Below are positions 1 to 7,027 of a stretch of DNA of 8,882 bases, piece after piece (the first letter of the stretch is position 1; each line of letters starts with the position of its first letter). The stretch lies in the NCBI GenBank assembly GCA_009618505.1, contig WJOQ01000023.1, forward strand, positions 1 through 8,882, written 5' to 3'. The notes under the pieces are model-generated. The model did not search any database and was not told the origin of the DNA. It saw nothing but the letters and a program-made list of their open reading frames with translations. Source of the DNA: Clostridia bacterium (GTDB taxonomy: Bacteria; Aerophobota; Aerophobia; Aerophobales; AE-B3A). A program made the translations under genes and the position numbers.

Positions 1-2
1 AA

Positions 3-239
3 TGGTTGCATAATCCTATTGTAGACCAGTTGATAGATCAAGAGAGAGTTACTGTAGATAAGGAAGAACGAATGCATATTATGAATATCATCCAACAGAT
101 TATTATTGAGGAGTGTCCAGATATCTTTATCGATAACATGGTTGTACACAATGCCATGCAAAACTACGTGATGGGCCTTACGTGGAGGCCGATCATGAGT
201 GCCTGGTACTACTTCCATGACCTTTGGTTCGAGAAGTAG
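3..239 (+). CDS. ABC transporter substrate-binding protein, family 5 (C-terminal end only)
   Basis: This is the last 78 codons of a gene that begins before the window; the frame is open from base 3. Family 5 binding proteins (DppA/OppA type) capture peptides or related solutes outside the membrane and deliver them to the permeases. The visible part fits the family's C-terminus: an amphipathic helix with an ERMHIMNIIQQIIIEECPDIF pattern, corresponding to the usual 'R..LY..IQ.I..EE.P.IF' stretch, then a hydrophobic strand, a 'V.GL.W.P' segment and an aromatic tail (WYYFHDLWFEK). The identification is helped greatly by the adjacent dppBCDF-type genes on the same strand. The ligand cannot be read from this fragment. 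The TTG at 6 is an internal codon, not a start. Confidence 0.85.
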   Translation, partial: WLHNPIVDQLIDQERVTVDKEERMHIMNIIQQIIIEECPDIFIDNMVVHNAMQNYVMGLTWRPIMSAWYYFHDLWFEK

Positions 240-253
240 ACTTAGGGAGATAC

Positions 254-284
254 AAGGAGAGGGGAGAATACCTCCCCTCTCCTT
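254..284 (+). promoter_or_regulatory. 13-bp perfect stem-loop between the binding-protein and permease genes
   Basis: Bases 254-266 (AAGGAGAGGGGAG) pair perfectly with 272-284 (CTCCCCTCTCCTT) around a 5-nt loop (AATAC). The hairpin starts 15 bases after the binding-protein stop and ends 7 bases before the permease's GAGGT ribosome site (292-296). The downstream flank is CCTTTACG rather than a run of T, so it is a poor full intrinsic terminator. In binding-protein transporters a hairpin here often stabilises the upstream mRNA or partly terminates transcription, so that more binding protein than permease is made. That role is inferred from position. Confidence 0.75.
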
Positions 285-304
285 CCTTTACGAGGTAACA
301 GAAC

Positions 305-1336
305 ATGAAATTTTCCCAGTTCTTGATACGAAGATTATTATATTCCATTCTGGTCTTATTGGGTCTTTCTATTCTGATATTTACCATTGCTCGTATATTG
401 CCAGGAGATCCTGCACGTCTTGCGTTAGGGCCATTCGCACCGGAAGAACAAGTTGAACACCTAAGACACAATATGGGTATGGACAAGTCGTTACCTCTTC
501 AGTACTGGGATTATATCAGAGGGTTATTTCATGGTGACCTTGGTCTTTCATTTCAGACTAGGCGAAATGTTGCTCTTGATATAACCCATTACTTACCGGC
601 AACCGTTGAACTAATTACCATGGCAATCTTATGGGTTTTTGTGATCGGAGTTCCACTTGGAGTTCTATCAGCTCGCTATAAAGATGGTTGGCTGGATAAC
701 ACGAGTCGGGTAATAGCATTTGTCGGGGTATCGGTCCCACCATTTGTTGTTGGACTCATTGGTCAACTCGTCTTCTCTTATGTTCTGGGAATTCTTCCAA
801 CTACAGGACGCTTGGCTCTTTTAACTCCTAACCCACCCACCATTACCGGCCTTCTCTTATTAGATAGCTTAATCGCTGGAAATTTTGATACTTTTGGTGA
901 TGCGCTGAAACATATTCTCCTTCCCTCATTTGCTGTTGCCATGACTGGAATTGGTCAAATTACCCGGATTACACGCTCTAGTATGATTGATGTTTCTAGC
1001 AAGGACTATATTGAAGCCGCTCGGGCCTTTGGTATACCCGATCGCTACGTTACCTTTAAATACATGCTAAAACCTTCTTTCATTGCACCGATGACCATCC
1101 TTGGACTCTCTTTTGCTTCCCAACTTGGCAATGCTTTCCTTGTTGAAACTGTCTTTGCATGGCCTGGGATAGCGAAATATGGGATACGTGCCATACTGCG
1201 GAAAGATTTCAATGCTATTATGGGGGTTGTCCTCATCATCGGCTTAGCATTTGTAATGGTAAACTTTATAGTGGATGTCTTGGCTGGGTATATTGACCCT
1301 CGCATTCGGATACAGGAGGAAACTATTGAAGAATAA
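305..1336 (+). CDS. dppB: Peptide-type ABC transporter permease, DppB/OppB family
   Basis: This 343-aa inner-membrane protein is one half of the channel of a peptide/nickel-type importer. Visible marks are an N-terminal amphipathic start and first membrane helix (about 9-31), followed by the family's LPGDP motif (32-36). The periplasmic region contains GDLGLSF (77-83). Several hydrophobic helices follow from about 100. The cytoplasmic EAA loop (about 234-258, DYIEAARAFGIP then a KYMLKPS end) docks with the ATPases. The C-terminal membrane helix ends in the typical DPR (331-333). Length is normal for the family. The ATG at 305 has a GAGGT site 8 bases upstream. The last 11 bases overlap the next permease gene, which indicates translational coupling. 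The Dpp name is family-level; the transported solute is unknown. Confidence 0.95.
   Translation: MKFSQFLIRRLLYSILVLLGLSILIFTIARILPGDPARLALGPFAPEEQVEHLRHNMGMDKSLPLQYWDYIRGLFHGDLGLSFQTRRNVALDITHYLPATVELITMAILWVFVIGVPLGVLSARYKDGWLDNTSRVIAFVGVSVPPFVVGLIGQLVFSYVLGILPTTGRLALLTPNPPTITGLLLLDSLIAGNFDTFGDALKHILLPSFAVAMTGIGQITRITRSSMIDVSSKDYIEAARAFGIPDRYVTFKYMLKPSFIAPMTILGLSFASQLGNAFLVETVFAWPGIAKYGIRAILRKDFNAIMGVVLIIGLAFVMVNFIVDVLAGYIDPRIRIQEETIEE
1314..1319 (+). promoter_or_regulatory. Shine-Dalgarno AGGAGG that fixes a TTG start for the second permease
   Basis: A perfect AGGAGG lies inside the end of the dppB-like gene, 6 bases before an in-frame TTG at 1326. No comparable site precedes the longer ATG at 1275, whose N-terminus would be antiparallel to nothing known and would overlap dppB by 62 bases. 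The ATG at 1386 would remove the family's N-terminal cytoplasmic segment. The TTG is therefore the best start. Confidence 0.8.
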
Positions 1337-2246
1337 ACAAAGGGTTCTCTCATCAGTTAATTCAGAGTTTACTACTACTCAGTGGATGGTGCTCAAAGAT
1401 GAGATTGGGCGTGCTTGGTATAGGTTTCGCCGCAACTCCATCTCGATTACCGGCGGTTCGATGGTTCTCTTGGTTATACTTTTAGCAATCCTGGCTCCTT
1501 ACGTCACTCCATATTCCCAACATGCAGGGGCATTTACAGATTTCCTAAATGCTTTCCAAGCACCAAGCAAGTCCTATTGGTTTGGAACAGATGAAATAGG
1601 CAGAGACATCTTCACCCGTGTCATCTTTGGTTATCGAATCTCATTAATGCTTGCTGTAATTGTATTGGGGATCAGCGTACCTTTAGGGGTTATCCTTGGC
1701 CTCACCGCCGGATATTTTGGTGGAAGAATTGAAACGATCATCATGCGTACTACTGACGTCTTCCTTGCCGTTCCTCCCTTATTAATGGCACTGGCTATCT
1801 GTGCAGCTTTTACGCCGACCATCGAAAAAGCAATGCTGGCAATAGCCTCGATTTGGTGGACCTGGCACTGTCGCTTGGTTCACGGCATCACACGATCGAT
1901 CAAAACGGAGGAATTCGTGCAAGCAAGCTGGGTAATCGGTGATAGCCACTTTAGGATAATATTCAAAGACATTCTTCCCAATTGTATGTCTGCAATCATT
2001 GTAAAGACTACATTAGATGTAGGGTTCGTTATTTTAGTCGGAGCTGGCTTAAGTTTCTTAGGATTAGGCACACAGCCCCCAAAGTCCGATCTAGGAACAA
2101 TGATATCCTATGGAGCACAATATCTTCCTACGAAATGGTGGCTGACTGTCTTCCCTAGCTTTGCTATTCTGTTTCTCATTTTAGGATTTAATCTACTGGG
2201 AGACGGGCTACGGGATATGCTTGATGTGGAAACAGAGGGAATTTAA
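1326..2246 (+). CDS. dppC: Peptide-type ABC transporter permease, DppC/OppC family
   Basis: This 306-aa inner-membrane protein is the second channel subunit, partner of the dppB-like protein. From the TTG start, a basic N-terminal stretch (WYRFRRN, 31-37) precedes the first membrane helix (about 43-62). The family motif FGTDEIGRDIFTR lies at 86-98, followed by the helical core. The EAA loop (about 196-219, EFVQASWVIGD through FKDILPN), the GLSFLGLG motif (241-248) and the C-terminal GDGLRDMLD (292-300) are all characteristic of DppC/OppC. A 306-residue length is normal. The TTG start is chosen because of the perfect AGGAGG 6 bases upstream. The gene overlaps the previous one by 11 bases, and its stop directly abuts the next ATG, so it sits within a tightly coupled operon. 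Confidence 0.95.
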   Translation: MKNKQRVLSSVNSEFTTTQWMVLKDEIGRAWYRFRRNSISITGGSMVLLVILLAILAPYVTPYSQHAGAFTDFLNAFQAPSKSYWFGTDEIGRDIFTRVIFGYRISLMLAVIVLGISVPLGVILGLTAGYFGGRIETIIMRTTDVFLAVPPLLMALAICAAFTPTIEKAMLAIASIWWTWHCRLVHGITRSIKTEEFVQASWVIGDSHFRIIFKDILPNCMSAIIVKTTLDVGFVILVGAGLSFLGLGTQPPKSDLGTMISYGAQYLPTKWWLTVFPSFAILFLILGFNLLGDGLRDMLDVETEGI

Positions 2247-3257
2247 ATGGGAAATAAATATATACTTGAAATCCGAGATCTACATGTTCATTTCCGAGTA
2301 TACGAAGGGATTTCTCGTGTGATAGATGGAGTCTCCCTATATATTGCTAAGGGTGAGCGAGTGGGATTGGCTGGAGAGACCGGTTGTGGTAAGACAGTCA
2401 CCATGAAAACAGTAATGGGGATGCTAAAGATTCCTCCTGCGATTATCCCCTGTGGAGAGATTTGTCTGGATGGTCGAGACATCTTAAGGATGTCTCCAAA
2501 GGAGCTCCTTCAGATAAAGGGGACAGAGATTTCGGTGATCTTCCAGGATCCAATGAATGCGCTGAACCCTGTCTTTACAGTAGGAGAGCAGTTCTATGAT
2601 GTAATTCGCTTTGCCCAGCAGCGCTTTAGCAATGGGGGAAATCTATCCAGAGAGAGGATTCGTAATAAGATGATTGCTGCATTGAAAGAAGTCATACTTC
2701 CTGACCCAGAGCGGATTGCGAACAGTTATCCCCTCGAGCTCAGTGGAGGAATGCGCCAACGAGTGTTGATTGCTATGGCACTGGTGAATAACCCGAAGCT
2801 TCTTATCGCCGATGAACCTGGAACCGCCCTTGATGTGACAATTCAAGCCCAAATCTTGGATTTGATGAGTAAGCTTGTTGAAACCAAAGGGATATCTGTA
2901 TTACTTATCACTCATAACCTTGGAGTTATACAAGAAACAACGGAACGAGTCTATATTATGTATGGAGGCCAGGTGATGGAGACAGCGCCGACGAATGTCC
3001 TCTTCGGGAACCCTAAGCACCCTTATTCACAAGGGCTTCTTTCTTCTGTCCCCCGTCTCACTGGAGGTGAGATCGCTGAAGGGATTCCAGGAACAGTTCC
3101 GGACTATATTACAGCTCCATCAGGATGTCGTTTCCATCCACGCTGCAATTATGCTATGCCCATCTGCGCGCAGAAGGAGCCTCCGCTCACCATGCTCGAA
3201 TCCGATCACTATGTCGCATGCTATCTTTATGCAAAACAAGGGGGTCAGAATGAATAA
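2247..3257 (+). CDS. dppD: Peptide-type ABC transporter ATP-binding protein, DppD/OppD family
   Basis: This 336-aa cytoplasmic ATPase pairs with the dppF-like protein to drive import. It has Walker A GETGCGKT (43-50), the Q-loop glutamine (Q100 in IFQDPMNALNP), signature LSGGMRQ (165-171), Walker B LLIADE (185-190) and the switch histidine H223. The C-terminal oligopeptide-transporter extension contains CRFHPRC and further cysteines (C294, C300, C307, C325), a pattern associated in DppD-type ATPases with an iron-sulfur site; cofactor binding here is inferred. One oddity is DEPGTALD after Walker B, where the family usually reads DEPTTALD or DEPTSALD. The start codon immediately follows the previous stop, with an AGAGGGA-type ribosome site upstream. 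The end overlaps the next gene by 8 bases. Confidence 0.95.
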   Translation: MGNKYILEIRDLHVHFRVYEGISRVIDGVSLYIAKGERVGLAGETGCGKTVTMKTVMGMLKIPPAIIPCGEICLDGRDILRMSPKELLQIKGTEISVIFQDPMNALNPVFTVGEQFYDVIRFAQQRFSNGGNLSRERIRNKMIAALKEVILPDPERIANSYPLELSGGMRQRVLIAMALVNNPKLLIADEPGTALDVTIQAQILDLMSKLVETKGISVLLITHNLGVIQETTERVYIMYGGQVMETAPTNVLFGNPKHPYSQGLLSSVPRLTGGEIAEGIPGTVPDYITAPSGCRFHPRCNYAMPICAQKEPPLTMLESDHYVACYLYAKQGGQNE

Positions 3258-4254
3258 TCCTCTCCTATCTGTTGAGAACCTCGTAAAATACTTTCCTATA
3301 AGAGTTGGATTTTTCCAGCGGCGAATTGGAAAGGTAAGGGCTGTTGATGGTGTCAGCTTTGATATAAAAAACGGCGAGATCTTTGGTTTGGTCGGTGAGT
3401 CTGGTTCCGGGAAATCCACGGTTGGAAAGACCTTAGTAAGGATTTATAAACCGACAGGAGGAGCTGTTTGGTTTAAAGGAAGGGATGTTACAAAGTCAAC
3501 GAAGGAGAACCTGCGCTTCTTTAAGAAAGAGGTTCAGATGGTATTTCAGGACCCTAAGTCTTCCCTTAATCCTCGCCGAAGTATCAAAAGCACGCTTGAG
3601 GACCCACTGATTGTTCACAGAATCGCTCAAAACGGGCGTGATCGTGAGAGAATTATCGGGAATCTCCTCCAAATGGTCGAGCTCTCACCCAACTATATGT
3701 ATAAATACCCATCCGCATTGAGTGGAGGACAGCGTCAGCGCGTAGCGATTGCTCGAGCTCTGGCAGTTAAGCCTTCTTTTATCGTCCTCGATGAGCCGAC
3801 CTCAGCCTTAGATGTATCGGTTCAGGCTAAGATTATTCATCTCCTACAAGGGCTCCAAAGGGAGTTCCATCTGTCGTATCTATTTATCTCCCATGACCTT
3901 AGCTTGGTACGTACGATAGCCAGACGGACTGCTGTTATGTATTTAGGGCGGATTTATGAAATTGCTCCAACGGAGAAGCTATTTACAAGTCCACTCCATC
4001 CTTACACTCGGACATTGATCTCAGCTGTTCCTGTTATTTCCAAAGAGGAGCAAGAAGCAAAACCAATGAAGCAGAGTCGGGGGGGCGAGATTCCCAGTCC
4101 AGTGAACCCACCAAATGGTTGTGCTTTTCATCCTCGTTGTAGTTTGGCAGATAAAATCTGTTCCCAACAGCTTCCGGAGCTTGTGGAAGTTATACGAGGT
4201 CATTTTGTCCGTTGTCATCATGTCTCGTTCAATATGCCATCAGTTAAACAGTGA
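3250..4254 (+). CDS. dppF: Peptide-type ABC transporter ATP-binding protein, DppF/OppF family
   Basis: This 334-aa cytoplasmic ATPase is the second motor subunit. It shows the OppF-type N-terminus with an FPI..GFF.R..G.V.AVDGVSF pattern (15-37), Walker A GESGSGKS (49-56), Q100 in VFQDPKSSLNP, signature LSGGQRQR (157-164), Walker B IVLDEPTSALD (178-188) and switch H215. The C-terminal extension carries CAFHPRC plus two more cysteines (C291, C297, C304, C322), parallel to its partner. The ATG at 3250 is chosen because it follows an AAGGGGG site and begins at the conserved N-terminus; the same frame is open back to 2995, but that part lies wholly within the dppD-like gene. The 8-base overlap indicates coupled translation. 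No clear terminator follows. Confidence 0.95.
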   Translation: MNNPLLSVENLVKYFPIRVGFFQRRIGKVRAVDGVSFDIKNGEIFGLVGESGSGKSTVGKTLVRIYKPTGGAVWFKGRDVTKSTKENLRFFKKEVQMVFQDPKSSLNPRRSIKSTLEDPLIVHRIAQNGRDRERIIGNLLQMVELSPNYMYKYPSALSGGQRQRVAIARALAVKPSFIVLDEPTSALDVSVQAKIIHLLQGLQREFHLSYLFISHDLSLVRTIARRTAVMYLGRIYEIAPTEKLFTSPLHPYTRTLISAVPVISKEEQEAKPMKQSRGGEIPSPVNPPNGCAFHPRCSLADKICSQQLPELVEVIRGHFVRCHHVSFNMPSVKQ

Positions 4255-4349
4255 GGCAGCCGTTTTGTTAAGGGTAGGGTATAGAAGAAAATTAAGAAAA
4301 AAAGAGAGTATAGAATAACTACTGTAAATACATTATAGAGGTAAAAAAT

Positions 4350-5009
4350 ATGCAAAAAGTAAAGATTGGCCTTATTAGAGTAATATCCTTTGAGGACGAA
4401 AAATTAATTGAACTTCATGGAAGATTGATAGAAAAGTATTTTCCATCTCTGCAACTTATTTCCAGATGTATAAAAAATCAATCAAAGGGGATATACGATG
4501 AAGAGACTAAGAAAATAGCGATTCCAAAAATCGTTGAACTTGGTTCACAAATTGAAGAAGAGGAAAAAGTCAAGGCAATTATCATTAGCTGTGCAGATGA
4601 TCCCGGCGTAAAAGAATTGAGGAAGTTGCTGAAAATCCCTGTTATTGGTGCAGGAAGTTCTGTTGCTGCCCTCTCTTTATCTTATGGTGATAAAGTTGGG
4701 ACATTTGGAATCACAGAGCAGGCTCCTCCAATAATGAGAGAAATTTTAGGCAAACATTTAGTAGCAGAAACAAAGCCGGAGGGCATCAAGACAACTTTAG
4801 ACCTGATGACTAATGAAGGAAAAAGAAACGCATTCAAATCTATCAAATATCTCAAAGAAAAGGGAGCCGAAGTTATAGCACTTGCCTGTACTGGTTATTC
4901 AACGGTGGGTATTGCCCAGGATTTAGAGAAAGAGGTAGGGATACCTGTTTTGGATGCTGTTATTGCCGCTGGTCTGTTTGCATGGCATTTTACAAGGGGA
5001 TCAATATGA
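4350..5009 (+). CDS. Asp/Glu/hydantoin racemase family protein
   Basis: This 219-aa protein matches the aspartate/glutamate/hydantoin racemase superfamily, in which two cysteines act as acid/base pair to invert a carbon centre without a cofactor. Both are present in typical contexts: C81 in IIISCADDPGV, with the nearby PVIGAGSSVAAL (97-108), and C180 in VIALACTGYSTV. The two similar alpha/beta halves are evident (KIGLIRV near residue 5; GDKVGTFGI at 113-121). Length is typical. The ATG has AGAGGT 9 bases upstream. This is the first gene of the second cluster, 95 bases after dppF, and its TGA overlaps the next ATG. Amino-acid racemase, hydantoin racemase or a related decarboxylase/isomerase all remain possible; the DUF917 neighbour mildly favours a hydantoin-like substrate. 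Confidence 0.85.
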   Translation: MQKVKIGLIRVISFEDEKLIELHGRLIEKYFPSLQLISRCIKNQSKGIYDEETKKIAIPKIVELGSQIEEEEKVKAIIISCADDPGVKELRKLLKIPVIGAGSSVAALSLSYGDKVGTFGITEQAPPIMREILGKHLVAETKPEGIKTTLDLMTNEGKRNAFKSIKYLKEKGAEVIALACTGYSTVGIAQDLEKEVGIPVLDAVIAAGLFAWHFTRGSI

Positions 5010-6094
5010 TAGAGATAGATGAAGAGATTGTAAAAAATGCAGTCTTAGGAGGTACCCTTCTTGGAGGAGGGGGTGGAGGAAGTCTGAAAGAAGGAGAGAA
5101 ATTAGGAGGACTTTCATTAGCTGTAGGTATTCCTACTTTAATTAGTTTAGATGAGTTGCAAGATGATGCACTCCTGGTTACTGTTTCTGCAGTTGGAGCT
5201 CCTGCTGCTAAAGAGCAGTATCTCAAGCCTATACATTATGTTAAAGCGATTCAGCTTATAGAAGAAGCAGGGGTGAAAGTTGATGGACTTATAACTTGTG
5301 AAAATGGTGGGCTTGCTACACTGAACGGATGGTTTCAGTCAGCTGTGCTGGAGATTCCAGTCGTTGATGCCCCCTGTAATGGAAGGGCACACCCCATCGG
5401 AGTAATGGGCTCTATGGGGCTCCATAAGAGTAAAGGTTATATTTCAAAACAAGTTGCAGTAGGAGGGGATCGAGATAAAGATAGATATTTAGAAATATAT
5501 ATAGCTGCAAATACAATTGAGGCATCCAGAATTATTAGACAGGCAGCAGTAATAGCAGGAGGATTAGTAGGTGTAGCCAGGAATCCAGTAACCGTTAAAT
5601 ATGCCCGGGAGAATACCGCTGTAGGAGGGATAAGCCAGGCTATTGAACTTGGAAAGATTATGCGAGAAGCTAAAGAAAAAAGTCCTGAATACATGATAGA
5701 AAGAGCTGTAGAATTTCTGAGAGGTAGAAAAGTAATGGAAGGAAAAATTCAAAACGTAAAGCTAAAGACCATAGGTGGATTTGATGTAGGAAATGTTACG
5801 GTAAGAAATGAAAAGGAACTTTATGAATTGACATTCTGGAATGAATATATGTGTCTGGAGAATAAAGGGCAAAGAATCGGAACTTTTCCTGATTTAATAG
5901 CCACAGTTGATCTGGAAACAGGAGTACCCTTACCAACAGCAGAGGTGAGAGAGGGCCAGAATGTTGCAATTTTGCATGTTCCAAGACAAAAGCTGAAGCT
6001 TGGAGCAGGAATGAAGGATCTAGAAATATTTAAACAGATAGAGGAAGTAATAAAAAAACAGATCATAAAATATTCTTTTTTTGGGGGTAATTAA
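5006..6094 (+). CDS. DUF917 family protein (S-methyl-thiohydantoin desulfurase-related), divergent subgroup
   Basis: This 362-aa predicted cytoplasmic protein resembles DUF917, a family usually next to hydantoinases, racemases and transporters and, as I recall, renamed after an S-methyl-thiohydantoin desulfurase. It has a glycine-rich GGTLLGGGGGGS (15-26) near the N-terminus, ENGG (99-102) and IPVVDAPCNGRAHP (117-130), then a C-terminal beta-rich part with FWNEYM (277-282) and FPDLIATVD (294-302). My recollection of typical members is LGTGGGGDP and PVVDADGMGRAFPE, so the replacement of acidic positions and the gain of C124 and H129 point to a subgroup with altered chemistry. The ATG at 5006 is chosen over 4982 because it forms an ATGA overlap with the racemase stop and has AGGGGA 5 bases upstream. 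The reaction is not known. Confidence 0.8.
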   Translation: MIEIDEEIVKNAVLGGTLLGGGGGGSLKEGEKLGGLSLAVGIPTLISLDELQDDALLVTVSAVGAPAAKEQYLKPIHYVKAIQLIEEAGVKVDGLITCENGGLATLNGWFQSAVLEIPVVDAPCNGRAHPIGVMGSMGLHKSKGYISKQVAVGGDRDKDRYLEIYIAANTIEASRIIRQAAVIAGGLVGVARNPVTVKYARENTAVGGISQAIELGKIMREAKEKSPEYMIERAVEFLRGRKVMEGKIQNVKLKTIGGFDVGNVTVRNEKELYELTFWNEYMCLENKGQRIGTFPDLIATVDLETGVPLPTAEVREGQNVAILHVPRQKLKLGAGMKDLEIFKQIEEVIKKQIIKYSFFGGN

Positions 6095-7027
6095 ATGTTA
6101 CATCAAGTATTAGAGGTATTTGAACTTTTAGATAGTAAATATATAAACGGCCAGAAAATTGCAGATTTTTTAAAAGGAAAGGGGTTAGAAAAAATTGAGG
6201 TACAGAGAATAGGTGAAAATACAGGCTCGACAGATTTTATAAAAATAATAGTTCCAGGGACTAATGGAAAACAGAAAGGAGGAGAGGCTCCTACTCTCGG
6301 AATTATTGGGAGGCTCGGAGGAATAGGCGCAAGACCAGAGCGTATTGGTATAGTCTCTGATGCTGATGGAGCAGTTGCAGCTATCTCTTGTGCTTTAAAA
6401 CTCGCGGATATGCAAAAGAATGGAGATATATTAAATGGGGACGTAATTCTATCGACTCAGATTTGCCCAAATGCACCTACACAACCTCATAAACCTGTTC
6501 CCTTTATGGGTTCCCCTGTAGATATGGGTGTTATGAATAAGTATGAAGTAGACTTGAATATGGATGCTATATTATCTATAGATGCAACAAAGGGGAATAG
6601 AATAATAAATTTTAGAGGTTTTGCAATTACTCCTACTATAAAAGAGGGATATATTTTAAGAATAAGCGAAGATCTATTAAATATAATGGAATGGACTACA
6701 GGTAGATTCCCTAGGGTTGTTCCCATAACCACTCAAGATATTACTCCCTATGGAAATGGTTTATTTCATGTGAATAGCATAGTTCAACCTTGTGTAACTA
6801 CAATCGCTCCAGTCGTTGGCATTGCAGTAACTACAGAGATGCCTGTTTCTGGATGCGCAACAGGAGCTAATCACGAAATTGACGTGGAAGAAGCTAGCAG
6901 GTACTGTATAGAAGTGGCTAAAGCATTTACAGAAGGAAAATGTAATTTCTATAATAATAAGGAATTTAAGCACATTCTAAAACTTTATGGATCAATGAAA
7001 AATCTCCAAACATTAGGTAAAGAGTAA
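6095..7027 (+). CDS. DUF1177 family protein
   Basis: This 310-aa protein is recognised as DUF1177, a family of about 300 residues with no established function. No signal peptide or membrane helix is evident, so it is likely cytoplasmic. Conserved-looking stretches are GIIGRLGGIGARPERIG (69-85), IVSDADGAVAA (86-96), NGDVILSTQICPNAP (114-128) followed by QPHKPVPFMGSPV (130-142), TTEMPVSGCATG (246-257) and ANHEID (258-263). The order 'D.DG.....A..L......GDV.L' resembles the metal-binding core of M20/M28/M42 metallopeptidases, but the usual EE base motif after the GDV strand is replaced by ICPNAP. That comparison is my inference. The start abuts the DUF917 stop, with a GGGGG site (6083-6087) just upstream, and its stop abuts the next ATG. 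Confidence 0.8.
   Translation: MLHQVLEVFELLDSKYINGQKIADFLKGKGLEKIEVQRIGENTGSTDFIKIIVPGTNGKQKGGEAPTLGIIGRLGGIGARPERIGIVSDADGAVAAISCALKLADMQKNGDILNGDVILSTQICPNAPTQPHKPVPFMGSPVDMGVMNKYEVDLNMDAILSIDATKGNRIINFRGFAITPTIKEGYILRISEDLLNIMEWTTGRFPRVVPITTQDITPYGNGLFHVNSIVQPCVTTIAPVVGIAVTTEMPVSGCATGANHEIDVEEASRYCIEVAKAFTEGKCNFYNNKEFKHILKLYGSMKNLQTLGKE

Noticed and set aside
193..486. Long - strand frames opposite the importer and cassette genes (for example 193-486, 4990-5226, 7552-7914)
   Set aside because: They are shadows of well-supported + strand genes, with low-complexity or Ser/Pro/Leu-rich translations and no recognisable motifs.
1275..1325. Upstream ATG start of the dppC-like gene
   Set aside because: It has no good ribosome site and adds residues not expected for the family; the TTG at 1326 has a perfect AGGAGG.
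2995..3249. N-terminal extension of the dppF-like protein
   Set aside because: The extension lies entirely inside the dppD-like gene and shows no family similarity; the conserved N-terminus and ribosome site are at 3250.
4265..4316. Promoter for the cassette (TTGTTA at 4265, TAGAAT at 4311)
   Set aside because: The two hexamers are 40 bases apart, and no -35-like sequence lies about 17 bases upstream of TAGAAT, so a sigma-70 promoter cannot be supported.
5066..5082. Glycine-codon run in the DUF917 gene as a simple repeat or sequencing artefact
   Set aside because: A glycine-rich loop at this place is a feature of the family, and the frame stays open on both sides.
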